The notes under the pieces were generated by a model. The model saw only the letters and a list, made by a program, of their open reading frames with translations, was not told the DNA's origin and did not search any database. Position numbers and translations under genes: made by a program. Below are positions 1 to 8,700 of a stretch of 37,495 bases of DNA, in pieces (within the stretch, counting starts at the first letter, position 1; every line of letters starts with the position of its first letter). This DNA comes from Aeromicrobium sp. (lineage in GTDB: Bacteria; Actinomycetota; Actinomycetes; Propionibacteriales; Nocardioidaceae): positions 1 through 37,495 of the forward strand of contig JAOPWZ010000078.1 in NCBI GenBank assembly GCA_025965435.1, in the 5' to 3' direction.

Positions 1-423
1 CTGCGGCTGCCCGACGGCCGCGTGCTCGTCGTGGACTACAAGACCAACTGGCTCGGCGACTTCGACACCCCGCTGACGCTCGAGGGCTACCACCCGTCCG
101 GCCTGACCGCGGCGATGCTGTCGGGCACGTACCCGCTGCAGGCGCTGCTCTACTCCGTCGTCGTGCACCGCTTCCTGCGCTGGCGGCAGGCCGGCTACGA
201 CCCGGACGTGCATCTTGGCGGCATCGCCTACCTGTACGTCCGCGGCATGGCCGGCCCCGACACCCCGCGCGCCGACGGCCAGACGTACGGCGTGTTCGCG
301 TGGCGGCCGCCCACCAGTCTCGTGCTGGCGTTGTCCGACCTGCTGGACGGTTTTTCGGCAGGCTCCCTTTCGACAGGCTCAAGGGGCGGGGACCTTTCGA
401 CAGGCTCAAGGGGCGACGCATGA
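1..423 (+). CDS. recB: RecB, C-terminal nuclease part (5'-truncated by window edge)
   Basis: This is the 3' end of the RecBCD helicase-nuclease beta subunit; the reading frame is open from base 1, so the start lies outside the window. The visible part begins in the RecB-type nuclease core: the run VVDYKTN near codons 10-16 matches the catalytic D-x-K motif of the RecB nuclease family, followed by a Tyr/Gln helix (YPLQALLYSVVVHRFL) typical of this fold. RecB degrades and unwinds double-strand ends together with RecC and RecD. The last 20-odd codons are odd: they encode a repeated L-S-T-G-S-R-G tail made from a DNA repeat, not from conserved nuclease sequence. The stop overlaps the recD start (ATGA), so recB and recD are translationally coupled. 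The assignment is firm because recD follows. Confidence 0.88.
   Translation: MRLPDGRVLVVDYKTNWLGDFDTPLTLEGYHPSGLTAAMLSGTYPLQALLYSVVVHRFLRWRQAGYDPDVHLGGIAYLYVRGMAGPDTPRADGQTYGVFAWRPPTSLVLALSDLLDGFSAGSLSTGSRGGDLSTGSRGDA
353..414 (+). repeat. Direct repeats with TTTCGACAGGCTCAAGG core at the recB 3' end
   Basis: Two identical 22-bp copies lie at 366-387 and 393-414, exactly 27 bp (nine codons) apart. A degenerate third core with one mismatch lies at 353-365. Each copy has short inverted ends (CCTT/AAGG), like dispersed palindromic repeats. The spacing keeps the recB frame open, so the copies are translated as LSTGSRG tails. Confidence 0.8.
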
Positions 424-2216
424 CCGACCTGCTGCAGCTGGACGACCCGTACGACCGGCGGATCGCCCGCGGTGCGACCGGGGTGCTGGCGGAGTTCAAC
501 GCCGCTGGGGTGCTGACGTCCGCCGACGTGCGGGTCGCCACACGGGTGTCGGACGTCGTGGGGGAGACGTCGGAGGACGTCCGCCTGGCGTTCGCGCTGA
601 CCGTCCGCGCCGTGCGCAACGGGTCGACGTGCATCGAGCTCGCCGAGCTGGTGGCCGAGCTCGGGGCCGACACCCCCGAGCTGCCGTGGCCCGCCGATCC
701 CGTCGCCTGGCACCGCGAGGTGTCCCGCAGCCGACTGGTCGACGCTGACGTACCCGTGCTGCGCGTCGACCACCGGCTGGTCTACCTCGACCGCTACTTC
801 GAGCTCGAGACCGAGCTGTGCAGCGATCTGGTCGGACGCTCGCAGCTCACCCCGCCGACACCGGCTGCCGACCTGCTCGCGTCCGACCTCGCCCGGCTCT
901 TCCCGGGCGAGGGATATGCCGAGCAGCGATCCGCCGCCGACGGTGCGGCCCGGCGGTGGACCACGATCCTGACCGGCGGACCCGGCACCGGCAAGACCAC
1001 GGCGCTGGCCCGGCTGCTCGCCGTGCTGGCATCGCAGGCCACCGCGGCGGGCGCACCACCGCTGCGGGTCGCGCTTGCCGCCCCCACGGGCAAGGCCGCC
1101 GCGCGGATGAAGGAGGCCGTCGCCGCTGTCTCCGAGGCCGGGGGATTCACCGACGACGAGCGCACCTGGCTCCGCGGGCTCGAGGCGTCGACGCTGCACC
1201 GGCTGCTCGGCTTCCGGCCCGACAACTCCACCCGCTTCCGGCACGACCGGCGCCACCGGCTGCCCCACGACGTCGTCGTGGTCGACGAGAGCTCGATGGT
1301 GTCGCTGACGCTGATGGCGCGTCTCGTCGAGGCGGTCCGGCCCGACAGCCGCCTGCTGCTGGTCGGTGACCCCGACCAGCTCGCATCGATCGAGGCCGGC
1401 TCGGTGCTCCGTGATCTCGTCGGCGGGTGGACCGACGGACCGACGTCACCGGTGGCGCAGCTCGTGAGCGAGCACCGCTTCGGCGACGAGATCGGCACGC
1501 TCGCCTCCGCCGTCCGCGACGGCGACGCCGACCGCGCCATCGAGGTGCTGCGCGCCGGCCACCCCAGCGTGCGGCTGATCGGTGGTGACCACCTGACCGA
1601 GACTGTCCAGCAGCTCGTGCTGCCGGGGGCGCGCGCGATGCGGGCCGCCGCCGAGGTCGGCGACGTCGAGGGGGCGCTGGCCGAGCTCGACCGCCACCGG
1701 CTGCTGTGCGCCCACCGCGAGGGACCGTTCGGCGCCCAGACGTGGAACGACCAGGTTGAGCGGTGGCTCGACGAGGACACCGGCTACACCCTCGGACGCC
1801 CGTGGTTCGCCGGCCGCCCCGTGCTCGTCACCGAGAACGACCGGGGACTGCGGCTCTACAACGGTGACACCGGCATCACGGTGCCGGCCGGCGACGGGCT
1901 CGCGGTCGTCATCGCCGAGGAGGAGCGACGCCGCTTCGCCCCGTCCCGCCTCGGCGCGGTCCACACCGCCTACGCCATGACCGTGCACCGCAGCCAGGGC
2001 AGCCAGTTCAACCACGTGTCGGTGCTCCTGCCGGACGACGACTCCCGCCTGCTCACCCGCGAGCTGCTCTACACGGCGTTGACCCGCGCCCAGTCGTCCG
2101 TGACGCTGATCGGCTCGGAGGACGCCGTGCGCGCCGCGATCGAGACGCGGGTGCTGCGGGCCAGCGGCCTGGCCGAGCGACTGGGCGAAGCGCTGAGCGA
2201 GTCGGCCGGCAAGTAG
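420..2216 (+). CDS. recD: RecD, exodeoxyribonuclease V alpha subunit
   Basis: A 598-residue superfamily 1 DNA helicase, the 5'-3' motor of RecBCD that processes double-strand breaks. The N-terminal ~150 residues are the RecD-specific domain that contacts RecB/RecC. Walker A is GGPGTGKTT at residues 186-194, motif Ia (APTGKAAARM) is near 221-230, and Walker B/DESSM is at 289-293. C-terminal helicase motifs V and VI appear as AYAMTVHRSQGSQF and LLYTALTRAQ. Length fits RecD. The start was placed at the ATG overlapping the recB stop (ATGA); an in-frame upstream ATG at 300 would run through recB coding sequence and translate the repeat, so it was not used. Partner recC must lie upstream outside the window. 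Confidence 0.93.
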   Translation: MTDLLQLDDPYDRRIARGATGVLAEFNAAGVLTSADVRVATRVSDVVGETSEDVRLAFALTVRAVRNGSTCIELAELVAELGADTPELPWPADPVAWHREVSRSRLVDADVPVLRVDHRLVYLDRYFELETELCSDLVGRSQLTPPTPAADLLASDLARLFPGEGYAEQRSAADGAARRWTTILTGGPGTGKTTALARLLAVLASQATAAGAPPLRVALAAPTGKAAARMKEAVAAVSEAGGFTDDERTWLRGLEASTLHRLLGFRPDNSTRFRHDRRHRLPHDVVVVDESSMVSLTLMARLVEAVRPDSRLLLVGDPDQLASIEAGSVLRDLVGGWTDGPTSPVAQLVSEHRFGDEIGTLASAVRDGDADRAIEVLRAGHPSVRLIGGDHLTETVQQLVLPGARAMRAAAEVGDVEGALAELDRHRLLCAHREGPFGAQTWNDQVERWLDEDTGYTLGRPWFAGRPVLVTENDRGLRLYNGDTGITVPAGDGLAVVIAEEERRRFAPSRLGAVHTAYAMTVHRSQGSQFNHVSVLLPDDDSRLLTRELLYTALTRAQSSVTLIGSEDAVRAAIETRVLRASGLAERLGEALSESAGK

Positions 2217-2225
2217 CCGCGCCGC

Positions 2226-2975
2226 CTACGCGCGTCCGATCGTGAACGCCAGCAGGAAGCCGACCGTCGCGATCAGGCCGGCGTACAGATGGGTCTTCTC
2301 GAACGCCTCGGGGATCATCGTGTCGGCGACCATCGCAAGAATCGCACCGGCGGCAACCGCCGTGATGGCCGCGATCGTCTCGGGTGACGCGTCCTGCAGC
2401 AGCAGGCAGCCGAGCAGACCGGCGATGCCCGACGCGACGGCGATGCTCACCCACACGCCGAACACGTAGCGGGCGCTGCGGCCGCTGCGCTTCATGCCCG
2501 CGGCGCTGGACAGCCCCTCGGGGAGGTTCGAGATGAAGATGGCGGCCAGCACCGGCACGCCGACGCCGCCGCCACCGAGCAGCGAGACGCCGAGCACGAC
2601 GGACTCGGGGATGCCGTCGAGCAACGCCCCGACGGCGATCGCGGCACCACTGCCGGCCTGTTCGTCCTCGGACGGTTGCTGGCCCTGCGACCGCTTGCGA
2701 TGCCGGGCGCCGCGTCGGGCCAGGGCGAGGTTGGCCGCGACGTAGACGACCGCACCGCCGAGGGCGCCGGCCACGGTCGGCACCAGCCCGCCGGTCCGCT
2801 CGGCCTCGTCGATCAGATCGAAGGAGAGCGCAGAGATCAGCACGCCGGATCCGAACGCCATGACACCGGCGACCACCGGCTGGGGGACGCGGACCAGCCA
2901 GGCTATGAGCGCGCCCAGCACGAGCGCCCCGCCGGCGAGCAGTCCCCATGCCCCAGCCTCGAGCCAGACCGGCAT
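2226..2975 (-). CDS. ZIP-family divalent metal transporter
   Basis: A 249-residue integral membrane protein of the ZIP (ZupT/Gufa-like) family, expected to import Zn2+ or related divalent metals across the cytoplasmic membrane. About eight hydrophobic segments are visible. The two signature metal-binding helices appear as GALLDGIPES in the fourth helix (His replaced by Leu-Asp relative to classic HS-x-x-EG ZIPs) and ISNLPEGLSS in the fifth, plus DTMIPEAFE near the C-terminus. A charged loop (RHRKRSQGQQPSEDEQ) separates helices III and IV. The start is set by an AGGAGG ribosome site four bases before the ATG at 2975; the longer reading frame upstream lacks hydrophobic character. It converges on recD with a 9-bp gap and diverges from the next gene. 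Confidence 0.85.
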   Translation of the reverse strand: MPVWLEAGAWGLLAGGALVLGALIAWLVRVPQPVVAGVMAFGSGVLISALSFDLIDEAERTGGLVPTVAGALGGAVVYVAANLALARRGARHRKRSQGQQPSEDEQAGSGAAIAVGALLDGIPESVVLGVSLLGGGGVGVPVLAAIFISNLPEGLSSAAGMKRSGRSARYVFGVWVSIAVASGIAGLLGCLLLQDASPETIAAITAVAAGAILAMVADTMIPEAFEKTHLYAGLIATVGFLLAFTIGRA

Positions 2976-3096
2976 ATGACCTCCTGCTGCGTGTGCGTCG
3001 CGGACGGACCCGCGTCCACCTGCCGAGCCTATGACCTGGCGTCGACATACGCTCGGACCACCACGGCCCGACCCGGGCGCAGAGAGAGGCAGCACG

Positions 3097-4443
3097 ATGG
3101 CGGAGCAGACCCAGGTCACTGACAGTCCGACACAGGTGGGTGGCCCGACTGCGGCAGCCCCCGGACCGGGCCGCGAGCGGCAGGGCGCGATCTATCGCGC
3201 CGGGGTGGTCGGCATGAAGCCGGCCGTCCCCACCTCGTTCGCGGACCTCGAGCGGGCCGCCAAGAAGGTCGCGACGCCGAAGGGCTGGGCCTACGTCGCG
3301 GGAGGCGCGGGTGAGGGCCGCACCATGCGCAACAACCGCACCGCCTTCGACCGCTGGGCCATCGTGCCGCGGATGGCGCACGGCGGGGCGACGCGTGACC
3401 TGTCGGTGAACCTGCTCGGGACCGAGCTGAGCTCGCCCCTGCTGCTCGCGCCGGTCGGCGCCGGCCAGCTGATCGACCCCGATGCCGACCTGCACACCGC
3501 CAGGGCCGCCGCCGCCACCGGCGTCCCGTACGTCTTCACCAACCAGGGCGGCACCCCGATGGAGGAGTGCGCGGCCGAGATGGGCAGCACCCCGCACTGG
3601 GTCCAGCTGTACTGGAGCACCGACGAGGCCCTCGTCGACAGCCTCATCGGGCGCGCCGAGGCCAGCGGCGCGAAGGCCCTGGTCATCACGCTCGACACCA
3701 CGGTGCTCGGCTGGCGTCCGCAGGACCTCACGCTCGGCTCGCTGCCGTTCGCACAGGGCCTCGGCATCGGCCAGTACACATCCGACCGCCGGTTCCGCGA
3801 GATCGTGGCCGAGCGCGTGGCCGCGGCCCGCGGAACCGCCTCGGACACCAAGGTCACGTTGCAGGCCATCAAGTCGCTCATCTCCATCACCAAGAATCAC
3901 CCGGGCAGCTTCTGGGACAACCTGCGCTCGCCGATGCCCCGGGCCTCGGTCGAGACGTTCCTCGACATCTACTCGAACCCGGGCCTGAGCTGGGACCACA
4001 TCGCCACGCTGCGCGACCGCACCCGCCTGCCCGTCGTGCTCAAGGGTGTCCTGCATCCCGACGACGCCCGCCGGGCCTTCGATCTGGGCGTGGACGCGAT
4101 CGTCGTGTCCAACCACGGTGGACGCCAGGTCGACAGCTCCATCGCATCGCTCGACGCCCTCATCACGATTCGTGACGCGGTCGGGCCGGACCCGACCGTC
4201 CTGCTCGACAGCGGCATCCGTACCGGCGCCGACGTCTTCACCGCCCTCGCCCACGGCGCCGACGCGTGCTTGCTGGGACGTCCGTACATGTACGGCATGG
4301 CCATCGCGGGCCAGCAGGGCGTCGAGGAGGTCATCGCCAACGTGATCGCCGAGCTCGACCTGACCATGGCGCTGACCGGTGCCACGGACGTCACGGCGAT
4401 CTCGCGCGACTTCGTGGTGCCGAACCCGTCGTGGGCCGGGTAG
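3097..4443 (+). CDS. FMN-dependent alpha-hydroxy-acid oxidizing protein, lactate 2-monooxygenase-like
   Basis: A 448-residue TIM-barrel flavoprotein of the alpha-hydroxy-acid dehydrogenase family. It resembles mycobacterial lactate 2-monooxygenase, which turns lactate plus O2 into acetate and CO2. The active-site signature SNHGGRQVD places the catalytic base at His340 and a substrate-binding Arg at 343; LDSGIRTGADVFTALAHGA is the FMN phosphate site. The segment ITLDTTVLGWRPQDL is characteristic of the lactate-monooxygenase branch rather than of LldD. The start follows GAGAGG at 3084-3089 with a 7-base gap. The first ~40 residues (Thr/Pro/Gly rich) are outside the fold. Substrate could also be another 2-hydroxy acid; the branch assignment is by motif memory, not alignment. 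Confidence 0.85.
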   Translation: MAEQTQVTDSPTQVGGPTAAAPGPGRERQGAIYRAGVVGMKPAVPTSFADLERAAKKVATPKGWAYVAGGAGEGRTMRNNRTAFDRWAIVPRMAHGGATRDLSVNLLGTELSSPLLLAPVGAGQLIDPDADLHTARAAAATGVPYVFTNQGGTPMEECAAEMGSTPHWVQLYWSTDEALVDSLIGRAEASGAKALVITLDTTVLGWRPQDLTLGSLPFAQGLGIGQYTSDRRFREIVAERVAAARGTASDTKVTLQAIKSLISITKNHPGSFWDNLRSPMPRASVETFLDIYSNPGLSWDHIATLRDRTRLPVVLKGVLHPDDARRAFDLGVDAIVVSNHGGRQVDSSIASLDALITIRDAVGPDPTVLLDSGIRTGADVFTALAHGADACLLGRPYMYGMAIAGQQGVEEVIANVIAELDLTMALTGATDVTAISRDFVVPNPSWAG

Positions 4444-4458
4444 ACGCCTGCACCCATC

Positions 4459-4490
4459 GCAACGGTTTCATTGCGCAACGATAGGGTTGC
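4459..4490 (+). promoter_or_regulatory. Candidate ArsR operator: nested inverted repeats around TTGCGCAA
   Basis: The perfect 8-bp palindrome TTGCGCAA (4471-4478) sits between outer arms GCAAC (4459-4463) and GTTGC (4486-4490), just upstream of the presumed -10 box of the ArsR gene. Position and symmetry suit autorepression by the winged-helix dimer encoded next door. The binding assignment is inference. Confidence 0.5.
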
Positions 4491-4491
4491 G

Positions 4492-4497
4492 GATACT
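4492..4497 (+). promoter_or_regulatory. Putative -10 box GATACT of the ArsR-SRPBCC operon
   Basis: GATACT lies eight bases before the ATG at 4506, so the transcript would begin at or next to the start codon. No Shine-Dalgarno sequence is present, consistent with a leaderless message. Confidence 0.5.
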
Positions 4498-4505
4498 CTG
4501 CGGGG

Positions 4506-4847
4506 ATGAGCACACACCTCACTCCACCCCTCGACGAGGCGTTCGCGGCGCTCGGTGACGGCACCCGCCGCGCGATCGTCGAGCGGCTCGCCTCCGGAGA
4601 CGCGACGGTCGGCGAGCTGGCAGAACCCTTCGCCGTCACCCATCAGGCGATCTCACGGCACATCGGCATCCTGCGACGGTGCGGGCTCATCGAGCAGCGC
4701 GCGGACGGTCGGCGACGGCCCTGCCGGTTGAACGTCGAGCGGATGGGCGAGCTCGAGGGGTGGATCGGCGAGCAGCGCCGTCAGTGGGCGTCGCGACTCG
4801 ACCGGCTCGAGACGCACGTCGCGTCGGGGCAGGACGATGCCCGATGA
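4506..4847 (+). CDS. ArsR-family winged-helix transcriptional regulator
   Basis: A 113-residue helix-turn-helix repressor. The body ALGDGTRRAIVERLASGDATVGELAEPFAVTHQAISRHIGILRRCGLIEQRADGRRR, split over residues ~15-70, is the standard ArsR fold, with the recognition helix at THQAISRHIGIL. No cysteine metal-binding motif is evident, so it is more likely of the non-metal class that is regularly paired with SRPBCC/AHSA1 proteins. Its stop codon overlaps the start of exactly such a gene (ATGA), so the two form one operon. The candidate operator at 4459-4490 implies autoregulation. The inducer is unknown. Confidence 0.9.
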   Translation: MSTHLTPPLDEAFAALGDGTRRAIVERLASGDATVGELAEPFAVTHQAISRHIGILRRCGLIEQRADGRRRPCRLNVERMGELEGWIGEQRRQWASRLDRLETHVASGQDDAR

Positions 4848-5647
4848 GCGCCGCCGACTCGACGCTGGACGGCGATCAGCTCATCGCGTCGCGTTCGTTG
4901 TCCGCTCCTGTCGAGCTGGTCTGGCAGGCGCTGACCACCCCGGAGCACCTGGCAGCGTTCTGGGGCGGCGACCACGCGACGATCCCGCCGGAGTCGGTCA
5001 CCGTCGACCTCCGGGTCGGGGGAGTCGTGGTCATGGAGACGCGTGAACCGCGCAGCGGGACGCCCGGGCACCGCCTGCAGCTCCGGTACGACACGATCGA
5101 CCCTCCCCGCAGACTCGTCATGGTCGAGCCGGCCACGGGGCTGGAGACGACCATCCGGCTCGAGCCGGTCGGGTCGGACACAGCCATCACGATCCATCAA
5201 CGACGCCTTCCGCCCGAGCTGCGCAGCGAGCAGGCGCGTCTCGGCCTGGCCGGCCTCCTCGACGCGCTCGCGGACCATCTCGCCCGACCGGCCGCGCCCA
5301 CCGCACGACTGCAGACAGTGGAGCGCTACGTGGACGGCTTCCGGCGCAGCGATCATGGCGAGATCCTCGACTGCCTGACGGAAGACATCGTGTGGAACAT
5401 CCACGGCGTCCGCACCACCCACGGCAAGTCCGAGTTCGACGCCGAGATCGAGAGTCCGCTGTTCGAAGGAAGTCCCGAGCTGACTGTCGACCGCATCCTC
5501 GAGTCCGGTGACCTCCTCGTCGCCACCGGAACGGGTGCCGGTCATTTCGTCGGGGGAGCCAGGTGCCGGTTCGTCTTCAGCGACCTGTTCCGGTTCAGGG
5601 GCGACCTCATCGCGCAGGTCGACTCCTACGTCGTGCCTGTCGACTGA
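4844..5647 (+). CDS. SRPBCC (AHSA1-type) domain fused to SnoaL/NTF2-like domain
   Basis: A 267-residue cytoplasmic protein with two ligand-binding folds. Residues ~8-150 look like an activator-of-Hsp90-ATPase/SRPBCC domain (SLSAPVELVWQALTTPEHLAAFWGG, then VGGVVVMETREP and RYDTIDPPRRLVM). From about residue 160 a second unit (VERYVDGFRRSDHGEILDCL, then VWNIHGV, FSDLFRFRGDLIAQVDSYVV) matches the SnoaL-like polyketide-cyclase/NTF2 fold. Both folds form hydrophobic pockets for small molecules. SRPBCC proteins commonly follow ArsR genes; a fused SnoaL domain is less usual. The ATG overlaps the ArsR stop. No catalytic function can be assigned; it may bind or modify the ligand sensed by the regulator. 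Confidence 0.8.
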   Translation: MSAADSTLDGDQLIASRSLSAPVELVWQALTTPEHLAAFWGGDHATIPPESVTVDLRVGGVVVMETREPRSGTPGHRLQLRYDTIDPPRRLVMVEPATGLETTIRLEPVGSDTAITIHQRRLPPELRSEQARLGLAGLLDALADHLARPAAPTARLQTVERYVDGFRRSDHGEILDCLTEDIVWNIHGVRTTHGKSEFDAEIESPLFEGSPELTVDRILESGDLLVATGTGAGHFVGGARCRFVFSDLFRFRGDLIAQVDSYVVPVD

Positions 5648-5696
5648 GGGCAGGGTCCCGACGACGCACCCGGGGGACCGTGTCGGCACCGCCGAC

Positions 5697-5702
5697 TAAC
5701 CT
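5697..5702 (+). promoter_or_regulatory. Putative -10 box TAACCT for the SNF2 helicase gene
   Basis: TAACCT is followed by six bases and then the GTG start at 5709. There is no ribosome-binding site between them, which supports leaderless transcription and supports this start codon. Confidence 0.5.
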
Positions 5703-5708
5703 CACAAC

Positions 5709-8700
5709 GTGACGCCGACGATCAGCTCCCTGACCGACGCAGAGCTGCGCCGTGCGTTCGACTCCGGATCGTTCGCGCGCGGCAAGGCCTACGCCCACGC
5801 CGGGCGGGTGACCGTCAGCACGATCGATGCCGACGGTGCCTCCGCGAGCGCGGTGGTGCGCGGGTCCGGCCCGCAGGTCTACTCAACGACCGTCGAGGTG
5901 CGCGAGACCCGTGCCGGCGGCACCCACATCGCGGCCACCTGCGACTGCTTCGTCGGCTTCAGCTGCAAGCACGCCGTCGCGGTGATCATCGCCATCCGTG
6001 GCTCTCTGGCGGCGCTGGAGCCCGAACCGGAGCCATCGGCTCCGGCCTTGCCGCAGGACAGCTGGCGTCGCCGTGCCGTGGCACGACCGTCCGAGCCGAC
6101 CTGGCGATCCACCCTCGCGCCCCTGGTGGTCGGCGAGACCGTCCGGACGTCGACCGACTGGGCACTGCAGATCGGGCTCGACCCGTCCTACTACCAAGGG
6201 GAGGCGATGCTGTCCGCGCGGCCGCTGCGCCGCGGCTCCAAGGGCAAGTGGATCAAGACCGGCGCCACGTGGCCCGACGTCGAGGCGTCCACCCGCGGCT
6301 TCAACGGCGGCAACCCCCAGGTGGACGCCCTCGCCGAGCTGCAGGTCGCCGTCAGGAGCCACTACTCGCACGTCCGCCGCGCCGACGGCACGATCGACCT
6401 CGGCGGGCTCACGCGTGATGCCTGGCGGGTGTTCGACGGGCTGGCGGACGCCGGTGTGACGCTGCTCGGACCCGACGACGCGCAGGTGACGATCGTCCGC
6501 TCGCCGGTCGTCGTCAGCCTCGACATCACCCCGGGCAGCTCGGGCGGGCTGCTGGTGACCGTGAACCTGTCCGACGACGCGATCGCCGACGCCCTCCTCG
6601 ACGACCGGACGATGCTGATCGGTCAGCCGGCGCACGGCATCGCCGCCTGGGACGACGACCATCCGAGCCGGCTGTGGCTTGCGCCCTTCGACCAGCCGCT
6701 CGACCAGCCCCTGCGCACGCTCCTGCAGAACCGGCGCGGCATCACCGTGCCCCAGGCCGACGCGGCGGAGTTCCTGCGCGACTTCTACCCGCGGCTCCAG
6801 CGGGTGGTCGGGTCCGTGCGGGTCGACCCGCGGGTCGACGTCCCCGAGATCGTCCCGCCCCGCCTGTCGGTGACGATCCACCACGACGGGCTGGCGGCGG
6901 ACGTCACCTGGGGGTTCGCGTACGAGATCGACGGCGAGATCGTCCGGACGACGTGGAGCCCGAGCGGCGAGCCCTTCCGCGACCGTGCGGCCGAGCACGA
7001 CCTGGCCACCGCCTTCGTGCCTCCCGAGGGGCTGCCGGTCGCCACCGACGCCGCCGGCCGCGTGACCCTGGTGCCGACGGCGCGCCTCGACGGCTACCCG
7101 GCGGTCGTCCTGAGCGAGGACGTCGTCCCGGCCCTGATCGCCGCCGGCGTCGACGTCGAGATCACCGGCGAGCGTCCCGACTACCGCCTGGCGAACGTCG
7201 CCCCGGTCGTGCACATCTCGCTCGAGGACGGCAAGGACCCGCGCAGCGACTGGTACGACCTCGCCGTCACGGTCACGATCGAGGGGGAACGGGTTCATTT
7301 CGGCCCCCTGTTCGCGGCCCTCGCGGCGGGGGAGACGCACGTCGTCCTGCTGAGCGGCACCTACTTGTCGATCGACCGACCCGAGCTCGTGCAGCTGCGT
7401 GACCTCATCGAGGAGGCCCGCCAGCTCACCGACCGTCGCAGCGATCGGCTGCGCGTCAGCCGCTTCCAGGCGGGGATGTGGGAGGAGCTGGTCTCGCTCG
7501 GCACCGTGGAGCGGCAGTCGAGCAGGTGGCAGCAGTCCGTGGGGGCGCTGGCGTCGCTCGAGGAGATCCCGGCGCAGCAGGTGCCCGCAGGGCTCGACGC
7601 CGAGCTCCGTCCGTACCAGCACGACGGGTACGCCTGGCTCAGCTTCCTCGCCGACCACGGGCTCGGCGGCATCCTCGCCGACGACATGGGGCTCGGCAAG
7701 ACGGTGCAGGCGCTCGCGATGATCGTGCGGCAGGTGGAGCGCGGCAGCGGCCCGTTCCTCGTGGTCGCGCCGACGAGCGTCGTCGGCAACTGGGCGCGCG
7801 AGGCCGAGCGGTTCGCCCCCGGGCTGAAGGTCGCCACCATCTTCGGCACCCGCGCTCGTCGTGGCACCGAGCTCGCCGAAGCCATCGCCGGCGCCGACAT
7901 CGTCGTCACGTCCTACGCGCTGTTCCGCATCGAGAACGACGCCTACCGCGACCACACGTGGGCGGGCCTGCTGCTCGACGAGGCCCAGTTCGTCAGGAAC
8001 CACCAGGGCAAGACGTACCAGTGCGCGCGGCGCCTCGACGCCCCGTTCAAGCTCGCCATCACCGGCACGCCGCTGGAGAACTCGCTGATGGACCTGTGGG
8101 CGATGCTGTCGATCGTCGCGCCCGGGCTCTACCCCGATCCGCAACGCTTCGCCGAGAGCTATCAGCGACCGATCGAGGCCGGCCACGGCAAGGACAAGCT
8201 GGCGCTCCTGCAGCGCCGGGTCCGCCCGCTGATGCGCCGCCGCACCAAGGACGAGGTCGCGTCCGACCTGCCGCCCAAGACCGAGCAGGTCCTCGACGTC
8301 GCGCTCAGCCCCAAGCACGCCCGCATCTATCAGACCCACCTGCAGCGCGAACGGCAGAAGGTCATGGGGCTGCTGGCCGACGACTCGTCCGACCACCGCT
8401 TCGAGGTCCTGCGGTCGCTCACCACGCTGCGGCTGCTGAGCCTCGACCCCGGACTGATCGACGAGCAGTACGACGACGTCGGCTCGGCCAAGATCGACGT
8501 CCTCATGGAGCACCTCCAGGAGGTGATCGCCGAGGGGCACCGCGTGCTCGTGTTCAGCCAGTTCACGACGTACCTCAAGCGGGTCCGCGCGCGGCTGGAC
8601 GAGGCAGGCATCGCCCACGCCTACCTCGACGGACGCACCCGCAACCGATCGGCGGCCGTCGAGCAGTTCACGTCGGGCGAGCGGCCGGTCTTCGTCATCA

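Noticed and set aside
366-387. tmRNA-like TTTCGACA motif
   Set aside because: There is no tRNA-like acceptor arm or tag reading frame; the match is only to a short common string.
353-414. CRISPR-like or insertion-sequence end at the recB repeats
   Set aside because: Only two exact copies with a 5-bp spacer, no transposase, and the repeats are in frame within a gene.
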